Assembly: GCA_964388965.1 (NCBI GenBank)
Contig: CAYMCP010000037.1
Span: forward strand, 1-34,896
Source: Albibeggiatoa sp964388965
Lineage (GTDB): Bacteria > Pseudomonadota > Gammaproteobacteria > Beggiatoales > Beggiatoaceae
Direction: 5' to 3'
Length of the DNA stretch: 34,896 bases
In this document: piece by piece, positions 1 to 8,790 of the stretch
Numbering within the stretch: the stretch's first letter is position 1
Layout: the number at the start of each line of letters is the position of its first letter
Notes under the pieces: model-generated
The model's database searches: none
The model's input: the letters and a program-made list of their open reading frames with translations, nothing else
What the model was told of the DNA's origin: nothing
Made by a program: the position numbers and the translations under genes

Positions 1-6
1 GTTCTA

Positions 7-194
7 TATAGTCAATTCTGTCTCAATAGATATTATGTTAATGCAAAAGAAATGGCTTGATAAATATCACAAACTTCTTTCTATGAAATCTAATACGCGA
101 TTTCTTAAATCTTCGCTATATCCTGTTCGCATCTGATTTTTATTCCTAGCATTATTTTTACCCTAGTACACCTTATTTTACGGAATTGACTATA
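7..194. mobile_element. IS630-type miniature element (MITE) with TA flanks
   Basis: A perfect 12-bp inverted repeat, TATAGTCAATTC at 7-18 and GAATTGACTATA at 183-194, bounds about 190 bp. Read as TA + TAGTCAATTC ... GAATTGACTA + TA, it fits the TA target duplication known for IS630/Tc1-mariner elements. Inside, next to the right end, is the first part of an IS630-like transposase reading frame (separate entry). The element is far too short to encode a transposase, so it is best read as an internally deleted, non-autonomous derivative. Its right end lies 34 bp beyond the stop codon of the OmpA-like lipoprotein gene. Confidence 0.7.
67..132 (-). pseudogene. N-terminal remnant of an IS630-family transposase
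   Basis: The minus strand from an ATG at 130-132 reads 21 codons to a TGA at 67-69. The peptide contains GYSEDLRNRVLDFIER, which matches the usual start of IS630 transposases (YS-D-LR-x-V-x-x-x-E), where the first helix of the N-terminal helix-turn-helix begins. An AGGA sequence lies about 11 bases upstream. The catalytic DDE domain is absent. The frame stops just after this block, probably at the internal deletion junction. This fragment is what ties the miniature element to IS630. Confidence 0.65.
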
Positions 195-227
195 GCTGTT
201 TTTCTCGTGATTTCGTCTGGGCTACGT

Positions 228-1397
228 CTAAAAATCATGCAATAACGAACAATCTACTTTTTTAAAATCGACTCGTCTATCAACAGCATCTCGCGCGTCA
301 TCCGTACCAGAGCCAATGATGTTGTCTAAATAACCACGTCCAATTGCTTTAGAACGTTGATAAATATCAGAAAAATAAGGAGCAAGTAATTTTTGTACTT
401 TCTGTGCCCGATGCAGTGATAAATCACGATTATATTGCTCTGCGCCTGTGCGGCTGGTATGCCCCAAGATATAAATACAATAATCCGTATTGTCAAAAAA
501 ATTACCAATTTGGCGTACCCACATCACGTATTGTTTGCGAATATTAGAATTCTGCACGAATTCAACACTATTGACCTGAAATAAAAACTTAGTACTTAAA
601 TTATTTTCTTTCACGCCCAATTCAAACATTTTTCTAAACGCAATTTCTGCTTTGTCTGGATGTTGTAATTTTCGATAAGTCTGATACAAACCCGCGTAAG
701 TACGCATACTCTGTCCCTCTGGCAAGCGAGAAGCTTGTAAAAATAAATCCAATGCTTTGCCAAAATCACGTTCTGAATATGCTGTTGTAGCTTCGATAAC
801 AATTGCGTTTGCTTCTAGCGCATTATAATAACGCGGGTCAATTTTAGTACCAATTGGACTTTTAGCAATATTAATCAAACTGTTTAGCAACCTATCTTTT
901 AAATACATAGGACTATCTTCGTAAATTGTCACAGGGGCATGTTTTAAATTATCTTCCAATAACCAAACACGAGCATTAGCAATCACTTGATTTTGTGTGG
1001 GGTCTAATACTGAAGCATAAATACGATAGCGTTTTTGGGTGTTGCTATATAATTCATAATCTAAAGCACCGACCATAATATATTGAATATTCTCCATTTC
1101 TGTAGGAGATAAACGCTGTACTGTAAATTTGGGGAAATGATTTTCAACATGCTTAATGAGTAATGTTTCAATATCCAAACTGGTTTGCACGACATCGCCA
1201 CTACTCACGTCAACAAATGGATCAAAAGCAATTTTCGCACTACCAAAACGATGGTGTGCTTTTACTTGCTGCAATAAATTATCGGTCAGATTTTTTACCG
1301 CATCTTTAAAATTCAAAGCCTGGTCGCTCATTCTCGCAGGTTGACTGACACACGCTGTCATGATTAGTAAGATAGGAATATAAAAAAAAATTTTCAT
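228..1397 (-). CDS. Lipoprotein with LpoB/FlgO-like, TPR-like and OmpA-like parts
   Basis: 389 residues from the ATG at 1397. This start is chosen because a strong TAAGGAG lies just upstream and the product then begins with a lipoprotein signal ending MTA-C16. A longer frame to 1466 would lose it. The first ~170 residues after the lipobox resemble the LpoB/FlgO/CsgG-type periplasmic fold (phrases such as IAFDPF, YIMVGAL, IANARVWL); this is a loose match. A helical TPR-like stretch follows (about residues 195-265). The last ~100 residues are OmpA-like (GHTSRTG...YNRDLSLHRAQKV). The Asp that normally binds peptidoglycan diaminopimelate (GHTD) is Ser here, while the paired Arg is kept. The gene starts 10 bp after the stop of the upstream repeat-protein gene, and its Shine-Dalgarno overlaps that stop, so the two are co-translated. 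Probably an outer-membrane lipoprotein facing the periplasm; function unknown. Confidence 0.8.
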   Translation of the reverse strand: MKIFFYIPILLIMTACVSQPARMSDQALNFKDAVKNLTDNLLQQVKAHHRFGSAKIAFDPFVDVSSGDVVQTSLDIETLLIKHVENHFPKFTVQRLSPTEMENIQYIMVGALDYELYSNTQKRYRIYASVLDPTQNQVIANARVWLLEDNLKHAPVTIYEDSPMYLKDRLLNSLINIAKSPIGTKIDPRYYNALEANAIVIEATTAYSERDFGKALDLFLQASRLPEGQSMRTYAGLYQTYRKLQHPDKAEIAFRKMFELGVKENNLSTKFLFQVNSVEFVQNSNIRKQYVMWVRQIGNFFDNTDYCIYILGHTSRTGAEQYNRDLSLHRAQKVQKLLAPYFSDIYQRSKAIGRGYLDNIIGSGTDDARDAVDRRVDFKKVDCSLLHDF

Positions 1398-1407
1398 AAT
1401 CAACTCC

Positions 1408-3231
1408 TTATTGGCAATGAGCACGCTGATAAGCTTGCTCTTCATGAGTGAGTGGCTCAACACCAATAGATAACTTAGTTAATAACTCCTCGCAGTCACA
1501 ATGTGGGCACGTAGATTGGAGCTTAGTTGTGACTTGTTTTTCAGGTGGCGCGGGTTTTGGCTTGTCAGATTTTTGTTGTGCCTTTTCGCGTTTTTGTTGT
1601 GCCTTTAACTTATCTAGGCGCGTTTGTAGTTCTTTGATCGCGGGTAGTTGAGGATTTACTTCTGCTAAACGTGATAAATATAATTGCGCACTTTCCCAAC
1701 GTTGACGCTTGAGTGCGTTTTCGACAAATGCTTGATATTTTGCTTCAATCGCTTCCAATCCTTTTTTAGCTTCCATATTACTCGCATCAAGCTCTAAAAC
1801 TTGACGATAACAATCTAAAGCTGTGCCTTGTTTGCCTACAGTATAACGTCTTGCGGCAAAATGTTGTTGACAAATTTGTAATAAACTTACTGCGTTAGCT
1901 TCAAATGGCTGTGCAGGTTGCGTTAAAGCAAATGTACCTTGTTGCCGTTGCAAGATTTGTTTATCTTCGCCGATTGCGGTAATAAAATAAGTGTAAACAC
2001 CTTGTTGCCAATTACTGGTAGAAAATGTATTGCTCATGACTGGCATAATTTCATCTTCGCGCCAAGTAGTTTGTTTCATATCGGGTTCAACTTCAAATAA
2101 TAAACTTTTAGTTGGTGTTTGATGGTAGTTTTCTAAACTATAGCTAATATTATCGCCAACTTGATAATTTTGTTCTATCCCAACTAAGCGACCTACGAAT
2201 GATGGATTATTTTCAGCAAGTGGTTTAGGTGCTTGTAATGTAAATTTACCTGTAATAAGTTTTGTATTTTCAATGTGATCAAGAACAGTTAATTGATATT
2301 CATATTCACCTGCTTGCCAGTGCTCGGTGGAAAAGCTAGATTGTTGCTCGCTACTTGTTTGATTTGTATGCCAAATTTGACTAACTCGATCCGAATTGAC
2401 TTTGAAAGTGATTTTTTTTAACGCTTCGTTATCGGATATTTTGAGTTGATAATCGACCTTATCACCAATTACATAACTGGATTTGATACCAGAAAGTTGC
2501 GCCTCTGGTGGAATACTATCCACTTCAATTAACCAAAACTTACCCGTTCGATCAAATTGATTTCCTACATCATCAATAACAGTGAAAATATAGTGATAAT
2601 AACGGTTTGCCTCCCAAGATTTGGTTGAAAATGAAGCTTGAAAAGCAATTTGCTGCGTATTTACATCCCAACTTTGTTCAATAGGCGTATCGAGTACAGT
2701 GAAAATGGCTTTTTGTAAAGTACGATTGTCTACAGCTTGCAGCGTATAAGTCACTTCTGAACCTACATTATAATTGCTTTCAATACCGATAATTTGACTA
2801 CTGGGTTGGACAATATCACGCTTATCTAAATAAAATTGCCCGCTTAAACCATAATTTTTATTATTTTGTGTAATAACAGTAATTTTATAAGTATATTGAG
2901 TCGGCAACCACGCCACAGTGGATAAACTGATTTTGCGTTCGCCACGAGTTGCGTTAGTGTGCCATATTTTATGTACATTCGCTTTAGGAATCTCAAACCG
3001 TACTTGTTTTACCACGTCACCGTCAGACCAAATCAAACTAAAATTAATTGGCTCGCCTTCGGTATAAGTTGGAGCGATACCTGTAATTAAAATATTAGGT
3101 TGAGTATCAAACCAAGAGGTATTAAACCAGCCTATGGCAAGTAGTAGCAAACCAAACGTAGCAAAAATGAGTATTCGGTAGTTAGGACGCGGTTGCTCTA
3201 CTATTACAAGGGGATAATTCTGTTCTGTCAT
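1408..3231 (-). CDS. Membrane-anchored periplasmic protein with four internal repeats and Cys-rich C terminus
   Basis: 607 residues. One transmembrane segment (about residues 19-36) follows a short cytoplasmic N terminus, so the bulk should be periplasmic. Four related blocks of about 90 residues follow (roughly 50-135, 148-235, 245-335, 347-440). Each starts like GI-x-x-x-Y-x-x-G-(D/E)-x-(I/V)-x-(F/Y) and ends like (F/W)ST-x-x-W-x-x-x-x-Y-x-Y-x-(I/F)-T(A/V), then G-x-F-x-L. This looks like tandem beta-sandwich, Ig-like modules. A helical TPR-like region (about 455-535) leads to a Lys/Pro/Gln-rich linker and a C-terminal tail with CPHCDC (575-580) and Cys606. I do not recognise a named family. 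It is the first gene of an operon with the OmpA-type lipoprotein, which suggests a complex linking the inner membrane to the outer membrane or cell wall. Confidence 0.8.
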   Translation of the reverse strand: MTEQNYPLVIVEQPRPNYRILIFATFGLLLLAIGWFNTSWFDTQPNILITGIAPTYTEGEPINFSLIWSDGDVVKQVRFEIPKANVHKIWHTNATRGERKISLSTVAWLPTQYTYKITVITQNNKNYGLSGQFYLDKRDIVQPSSQIIGIESNYNVGSEVTYTLQAVDNRTLQKAIFTVLDTPIEQSWDVNTQQIAFQASFSTKSWEANRYYHYIFTVIDDVGNQFDRTGKFWLIEVDSIPPEAQLSGIKSSYVIGDKVDYQLKISDNEALKKITFKVNSDRVSQIWHTNQTSSEQQSSFSTEHWQAGEYEYQLTVLDHIENTKLITGKFTLQAPKPLAENNPSFVGRLVGIEQNYQVGDNISYSLENYHQTPTKSLLFEVEPDMKQTTWREDEIMPVMSNTFSTSNWQQGVYTYFITAIGEDKQILQRQQGTFALTQPAQPFEANAVSLLQICQQHFAARRYTVGKQGTALDCYRQVLELDASNMEAKKGLEAIEAKYQAFVENALKRQRWESAQLYLSRLAEVNPQLPAIKELQTRLDKLKAQQKREKAQQKSDKPKPAPPEKQVTTKLQSTCPHCDCEELLTKLSIGVEPLTHEEQAYQRAHCQ

Positions 3232-3555
3232 AATAAGTAGTAAAATTTGTTTTGTGATTTATTGTATTTTAACATCAAGTTTTTGTTTTTCATTGTAGAT
3301 TTTTGTTGTGATGGAATATGCAGATCGCGTATGTAGTGTATGAATAAAAGTAGACAAAATAAGAAAGGGTGGAAAATTCTTTATAAAACAAATAGTTAAA
3401 TGCGCATTGACTGTGCAATTGGTAACAGGTCGGATGCTTTTTTGGTGTACGAATAAAATCAATGAGTTATAAAATATATTTACCTCCTACAATTCCATTT
3501 GCAAGTTAGATGTGAGTACGAGGTATTTTGTACTGGAAAATCACGCCTGACGTAA
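3232..3555. other. Intergenic, 324 bp, no gene supported
   Basis: The gap separates two minus-strand operons: the GT2 gene ends at 3556 and the repeat-protein gene starts at 3231. It is AT-rich. A minus-strand GTAGGAGG (reading from about 3491) resembles a strong ribosome binding site but has no start codon at a usable distance. A 67-codon TTG-initiated frame (3462-3259) lacks any recognisable protein character. The promoter of the downstream operon should lie here, but I could not pick a convincing -35/-10 pair. Confidence 0.5.
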
Positions 3556-4407
3556 CTATTTACGACTATATAAAATTTGTGTAATTTGTTCGGAAACCAA
3601 TCCGATTAAAAATATTAAAATTGCGGTGATAAATAACAATGCACCCATATTCGTAAATCGACCGTGCGTTAAAAACGTATAGCTGTAGTAACCCAAGCCC
3701 AAAGTAAAAAAACTCATGCTTAATGGAATGAATAATTTTAATGGAGAGTATAATGTGCCAATTTTGAAAATAATCAATAAAAAACGTAGTCCATCACGCA
3801 GCGGTCGAATATGACTTTTACCAATCCGTTTTGGCGCGATAATCGGTATATAGCTTACACTATAGCCTGCACGGAAAAATGCCATTGTAATCGTACTCGG
3901 ATAAGAAAACTGATTAGGTAACAAGTATAAAAATTCTTTAAATTTGCTCGCAGTCACCGCACGAAAACCAGAAGTTAAATCTTCAATTTGGTGTCCAACC
4001 ATCCAACTGGATAATTTATTATAAAGTCCATTCGCCAGCGAACGCCAAATACTTGCTTGTGATTTAGCCTCTCTCGCACCTACTACCATATCATAACCCT
4101 GCTGCATTTCAGTCATTAAACGCGCAATATCTTGTGGTTGGTGCTGACCGTCCGCATCCATGAATATTAAAATTTCGCCCAAAGCTTGCCGTGCGCCGGC
4201 TTTAATTGCAGCACCATTGCCCATGCTGTAAGGATGATTAATCACGGTTATACCGATTTGTTCTGCAATCTGCGTTGAATTATCTGTAGAACCATCATTT
4301 ACTAAAATAATTTCTGCATCAGGTTGATTTTTCTTAATTTCTGGCAATAGCGTATGTAAGCTTTGTGCTTCATTGCGACAGGGAATAATGATGCTGAGCG
4401 TTGGCAT
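3556..4407 (-). CDS. GT2 glycosyltransferase, polyprenyl-phosphate-sugar synthase-like
   Basis: 283 residues. A GT-A fold of the dolichol/polyprenyl-phosphate mannose synthase type, with nucleotide-sugar site PCRNE (9-13), NDGSTD (37-42) and the metal-binding DAD followed by GQHQP (from 84). Two hydrophobic segments follow at the C terminus (about 215-240 and 250-272), as in membrane-anchored DPM/ArnC-like enzymes. Such enzymes transfer a sugar from a nucleotide sugar to a polyprenyl phosphate on the cytoplasmic face. The ATG at 4407 is chosen because MPTLSIIIPCRNE is the normal start; the frame extends to a TTG at 4443 inside the upstream gene. Only 1 bp separates it from the stop of the GT-C gene, so the two are an operon and very likely act in sequence. 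The sugar cannot be read from the sequence. Confidence 0.88.
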   Translation of the reverse strand: MPTLSIIIPCRNEAQSLHTLLPEIKKNQPDAEIILVNDGSTDNSTQIAEQIGITVINHPYSMGNGAAIKAGARQALGEILIFMDADGQHQPQDIARLMTEMQQGYDMVVGAREAKSQASIWRSLANGLYNKLSSWMVGHQIEDLTSGFRAVTASKFKEFLYLLPNQFSYPSTITMAFFRAGYSVSYIPIIAPKRIGKSHIRPLRDGLRFLLIIFKIGTLYSPLKLFIPLSMSFFTLGLGYYSYTFLTHGRFTNMGALLFITAILIFLIGLVSEQITQILYSRK

Positions 4408-4408
4408 A

Positions 4409-6505
4409 TTAAAAGTTATTCTGTGATTGGTTAAGCAATTCAATACGCATTTCCCAATAGGCTAATTGTTTATGGTAAGCGTATTCACGAAATGGATTAA
4501 AATATTGATAAGTAGCATTTAAATACATACTTGCTAATTTAGCATCTTGAGCAGCAACCGCCCACTTAATTCGTAAAAAATATAATTCTGGGCTATGGCG
4601 TTTACTGTGCTCAAGTGCTTGCGTGGCAGAATCGATTGCAGCCAGATAATCACCTAATTGTGCCTTAAAATAAGCATATATGCGATAAAGTGTGCCTAAA
4701 TGCACTTTTTTTGCTCGTTGTAATAAGGCTTGGAATAGCGTATCTAATTGTTGTGCAGACAAAGCGCGACAAGTTGACCATTTTTCCAATAACTCAACTA
4801 AACTGGATAATGTGCCAGTATTAACGGTTTGATTTTGCAAATTGGGTAAAATTTCCTGCTCAATGCTAGGGGCGATAACTTCATCTGGGTAATGACAGGC
4901 GAGTAATAACAGCATAATGTAAGGGTCTGTATCTTCAGGAAAATTTCGTAGCATTTGATGATAGTATTGTTGCGCAATGTCTGCTCTATTCAATTGGACT
5001 GCAATGCTTGCAGCTTGAGATTGAGCATAGCGCGAAAATGGTTTTTGTGCTGCCCAAATACCAGCTTGTTCGACGGGATTTGCCCATAAATTAATTTGTG
5101 TCCAAGTCAAGCTTACGCCTATGATTAACCACAGTGTAGTCAAACTGATTAGTAAAAATTGGTAACGTTGTTGTGTATTTTGTAAAAATAGCCATAAACC
5201 ATATACAACTGCAAAAATAATTCCGATACTAGACAAATAGTTACGATGTTCAAAATATAGCACTAAGCCAATAAAACTAGATTCTAAAATATGTCCAGCA
5301 AAAAACCATAAAATCCCAAAACTAATAAATGGATAGGCTTTACGTTTCCAAACTGCAAACCCAAATAAAATCAGTAATAAAACTGCACTAAGTAAGGTTG
5401 AAATGGGTGTAAATAGATCGCGTGAAATAATAAAATCATCATGAAATAATCCGTAATCTGAAGGATATAACCAAAGGATTTTAGCAAGATATTCTACCAA
5501 GATACGCCCTTGTGTTAGTAAGCGTTCTATCACGGTGAAGTCACGGATTGCATAACTATCTAGGATAACTGCTGGATTGCTGCTGTAATATAAAATTATT
5601 AAAATCAATGGGCTATAGAATAGCGCACGAAATAAATTTTTCCATACTCCTCTCTTAACCCAAGTCCAAATTATAGTTTCAATTAAAATTAGGATTGCAG
5701 CAAATAAACCAGTGTATAGTAGGAGCGTATTTTGTGGTAATTGGAGTATCGTTTTTAATACGCCACTAAAATATAAAAATAGTAATAATAGCGGTAAATA
5801 AGCAAAAAATCCTAGCCACCATGACCAGTATCGTGGTTTAGTATAATCTGCTAAAATTGTCCATTCTAATACTAATACGAATAATGCGAGTAAAATACCA
5901 TTTTCTTTACTTAATGAGGCAAGTAAGATACCGAATCCAATCCCGCTTGAAATCAGTAAAAATCCCCGTATTGGTTTAGCATGGGCTATGGCTTCACGCC
6001 CTAATAAATAGACAATTAAGCCTAGTAGACTGAATAAGGTTGATAATTCCGTCATACGCTGGATAACATAGAGGACTGTTGAAACTTGTAACGGTGTAAG
6101 TAGCCAAATACTAGCGGTTGTTAGTGCGAAAAATAAACCGTGTGGTTGGGAAATTTTCACTAAACGGGTTAATAAATAAATAAATAAATATATTAAACTG
6201 CCGTTTATAAGATGCAAAATAACATTAACTGCTTTTAAAGCTCGGATATTATCTGGATAAGCTTCGTGTTGTACCGCGAAAGAAAGGAGCGAAATAGGAC
6301 GACCCAAAGGACCTGCAACTGCTTCGGATAGAAATTGCCCAACCGTTGACCAATAATCAGTTGTGTCAATTAGAGATAAAAAGCCAAGATTTTGCTCATC
6401 ATCAAAAATAAAAACACCATTCAAACCCTGCCAGTACAAGCTAGCAGTCAGTGTGAGTACAAGAACGAAAATAGCGAAAATAGTGGAATGGTAGCGGGAA
6501 GTCAT
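4409..6505 (-). CDS. TMTC-like GT-C membrane glycosyltransferase with TPR-like C-terminal domain
   Basis: 698 residues. The first ~450 residues are strongly hydrophobic, with about ten or more membrane spans. Directly after the first span comes FIFDDEQN (33-39), an acidic pair in the first extracytoplasmic loop, which is where GT-C enzymes carry their catalytic acid. It is followed by GRPIS and KAVNVILHLINGSL, the pattern of TMTC/DUF1736-type and related bacterial proteins. The C-terminal ~220 residues are soluble, helical and TPR-like (for example QAASIAVQLNRADIAQQYYHQ, and DYLAAIDSATQALEHSK). Known TMTC proteins are lipid-linked-sugar O-mannosyltransferases with TPRs. By analogy this enzyme would use the polyprenyl-phosphate sugar made by the adjacent GT2 and modify an envelope protein or glycan outside the membrane. 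The acceptor is unknown. Confidence 0.75.
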   Translation of the reverse strand: MTSRYHSTIFAIFVLVLTLTASLYWQGLNGVFIFDDEQNLGFLSLIDTTDYWSTVGQFLSEAVAGPLGRPISLLSFAVQHEAYPDNIRALKAVNVILHLINGSLIYLFIYLLTRLVKISQPHGLFFALTTASIWLLTPLQVSTVLYVIQRMTELSTLFSLLGLIVYLLGREAIAHAKPIRGFLLISSGIGFGILLASLSKENGILLALFVLVLEWTILADYTKPRYWSWWLGFFAYLPLLLLFLYFSGVLKTILQLPQNTLLLYTGLFAAILILIETIIWTWVKRGVWKNLFRALFYSPLILIILYYSSNPAVILDSYAIRDFTVIERLLTQGRILVEYLAKILWLYPSDYGLFHDDFIISRDLFTPISTLLSAVLLLILFGFAVWKRKAYPFISFGILWFFAGHILESSFIGLVLYFEHRNYLSSIGIIFAVVYGLWLFLQNTQQRYQFLLISLTTLWLIIGVSLTWTQINLWANPVEQAGIWAAQKPFSRYAQSQAASIAVQLNRADIAQQYYHQMLRNFPEDTDPYIMLLLLACHYPDEVIAPSIEQEILPNLQNQTVNTGTLSSLVELLEKWSTCRALSAQQLDTLFQALLQRAKKVHLGTLYRIYAYFKAQLGDYLAAIDSATQALEHSKRHSPELYFLRIKWAVAAQDAKLASMYLNATYQYFNPFREYAYHKQLAYWEMRIELLNQSQNNF

Positions 6506-6534
6506 GAGTTACATCAAGTGTCGAGAGTGGTGTG

Positions 6535-6563
6535 ATTATAACGGACTCAATATAGACAAGCAA
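6535..6563 (-). promoter_or_regulatory. Sigma70-type promoter for the glycosyltransferase operon
   Basis: On the minus strand TTGCTT (6563-6558) and a perfect TATAAT (6540-6535) are separated by 17 bp. Transcription would start near 6528, giving a leader of about 23 bases to the ATG at 6505. Confidence 0.55.
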
Positions 6564-6638
6564 TTGCTAAGATTGTGACTTTAAAAATCAATGAGCTAAC
6601 CCCATTGTTGACCAGATAAATAATATAAGGGATGTGAT

Positions 6639-6962
6639 ATGGCATTAACATTAACTGAAAAAGCGGCGCAACATGTACAAAAATCATTAGCTAGTCGTGG
6701 TCAAGGTATTGGAGTGCGCATTGGTGTGAAAACATCGGGTTGTTCTGGCATGGCTTACACGCTGGAATTTGTAGACGAAGTTGCGGAGGAAGATCAAGTA
6801 TTTGAATCTAATGGGATAAAATTGATTACTGACCCTAAGAGTTTGTTGTATCTTGATGGTACAGAGTTGGATTTTGTCCGCGAAGGCTTAAATGAGGGTT
6901 TTCAGTTTAATAATCCTAATGTTAAAGATTCGTGTGGATGTGGTGAGAGTTTCACTGTTTAA
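6639..6962 (+). CDS. iscA: Iron-sulfur cluster assembly protein IscA
   Basis: 107 residues, exactly the length of E. coli IscA and alignable to it end to end. Cys35 (TSGCSGMAY), Cys99 and Cys101 (DSCGCGESF) are the three ligands that bind the Fe-S cluster or iron. GKGFGLRLGV of E. coli IscA corresponds to GQGIGVRIGV here, and LNEGFQFNNPNVKD is nearly identical, which favours IscA over ErpA or SufA. AAGGGA lies 8 bases before the ATG. No iscR, iscS, iscU, hscBA or fdx gene is next to it: it stands alone between the divergent glycosyltransferase operon and the tRNA gene. Either the isc operon is split in this genome or this is an extra copy. Confidence 0.93.
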   Translation: MALTLTEKAAQHVQKSLASRGQGIGVRIGVKTSGCSGMAYTLEFVDEVAEEDQVFESNGIKLITDPKSLLYLDGTELDFVREGLNEGFQFNNPNVKDSCGCGESFTV

Positions 6963-7162
6963 AATTTATTTTAATGTATTTATGCTTATTGATATTGCGT
7001 AAAATTGGATACATAGGCGTATAAAGTCATTTTGTGGAACGCATTTCTCACATGAGGCGGGGTTCAAGCTGTGGGATTTGATATGTTGGAGCAACACAAT
7101 TCCAAAATAGCCGCAAGATTTTGATTTACATGAGAATCCCGTTAGTTGAGCAAAATACTTGT

Positions 7163-7191
7163 TTGACATTTATCTTAAAAGAAAATACAAT
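7163..7191 (+). promoter_or_regulatory. Promoter of tRNA-Arg(CCG)
   Basis: A perfect -35 TTGACA (7163-7168), a 17-bp spacer and TACAAT (7186-7191, one mismatch to consensus) lie directly upstream of the tRNA. The expected start near 7198 is only a few bases before the mature 5' end at 7203. This is the best promoter in the window. Confidence 0.85.
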
Positions 7192-7202
7192 GCCTGATTA
7201 GT

Positions 7203-7686
<484 letters not shown>

Positions 7687-7690
<4 letters not shown>

Positions 7691-8730
7691 ACCAATTGCC
7701 ACAAAATTTCATTGCCTGCACGTAGTGGAATAATCTTATCTTCAGCAAATTCAAATACATCTGGCATAATCCAACTTGTTTTACGTAAGGTAATAGTTTG
7801 TGTATTGTGTGGTAATTTGTAAAAATTGGCACCGTTTATACTGGCGAAAGCTTCTAATTTATCTAATTTATTTTCAATTTCAAACACTTCCGCATACAAT
7901 TCAATAGCAGCGGGAGCAGTATATATGCCTGCACAACCGCAAGTTGTTTCCTTAGTATGACGCGGGTGAGGTGCGCTGTCCGTTCCTAAGAAAAATTTAG
8001 CGTGACCGCTTGTAGCGGCTTTAACTAAGGCTTCTCGATGAATTTCACGTTTTAATATTGGCAGACAATAATGGTGCGGATTAATGCCACCTTGAAACAT
8101 TGCATTACGATTCATTAATAAATGATGTGCTGTGATCGTCGCAGCCAAATAATGTGACATTTCTGTAACGTATTCAACCGCTTCTTGTGTGGTAATATGT
8201 TCCATCACAACGCGCAATTCTGGAAAATCGTTTAAAATAGGATCAAGCACATATTCAATAAAATAACGCTCACGATCAAAAATATCGACACTACTTGCCG
8301 TTACTTCTCCGTGGATTAGTAGCGGAATGTCAAGTTGTTGCATTTTTTCCAATACTGACCATACGTTACGCAAATCTGTCACACCCGCAGCGGAGTTAGT
8401 CGTTGCGCCAGCAGGGTAATATTTGACTGCATAGACGTGTTTACTTTCTTTGAGTTTTTGGATTTCTTCAACTGTCGTATTATCAGTTAAATATAGCGTC
8501 ATCAAAGGGTTAAATTGTGTATTGTCTGGTAAAATGCTTAAAATGCGCAACCGATATTGTTCTGCTTGTTCTATTGTCGTAATCGGTGGTTTAAGATTTG
8601 GCATGACAATCGCCCGCGCAAAACAACGCGCCGTTGCAGGTACGACATTGCGTAACACCGCGCCATCTCGGACGTGCAAATGCCAATCATCTGGTTGGAT
8701 AATAGTTAAAGTCTGATTCACACAACTCAC
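7687..8730 (-). CDS. pyrC: Dihydroorotase, class II
   Basis: 347 residues, against 348 in E. coli PyrC and alignable throughout. It catalyses the reversible cyclisation of N-carbamoyl-L-aspartate to dihydroorotate, the third step of UMP synthesis. Visible zinc-site residues are His17 and His19 (DDWHLHVRDG), carboxylated Lys103 (VKYYPAGATTNS), the later His residues (LLIHGEVT and VMEHITT) and the Asp in LGTDSAPHPRHTKE. CGCAG, typical of the PyrC type, is present. The frame opens with GTG at 8730, preceded by GGAAAAAAAA; another GTG lies three codons in, and no ATG is better placed. It sits 60 bp after glnB and overlaps the next gene by 4 bp. Confidence 0.95.
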
Positions 8731-8790
8731 TTTTTTTTCCGAAAAGCCTAGGAACGAGATTGTACTTTTTCACGTTCTATTTTTTGTCTG

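Noticed and set aside
3259..3462. 67-codon minus-strand frame preceded by a strong GTAGGAGG
   Set aside because: The start would be TTG and lies over 20 bases from the Shine-Dalgarno-like sequence. The peptide has no recognisable character.
6966..7169. 67-codon minus-strand frame between iscA and the tRNA
   Set aside because: No Shine-Dalgarno is visible, it overlaps the strong tRNA promoter, and the composition is that of non-coding DNA.
8731..8790. GAACG ... CGTTC hairpin followed by TATTTTTT between glnB and pyrC
   Set aside because: The T-run is on the plus strand while both genes are on the minus strand, so it would not terminate them, and no plus-strand gene ends there.
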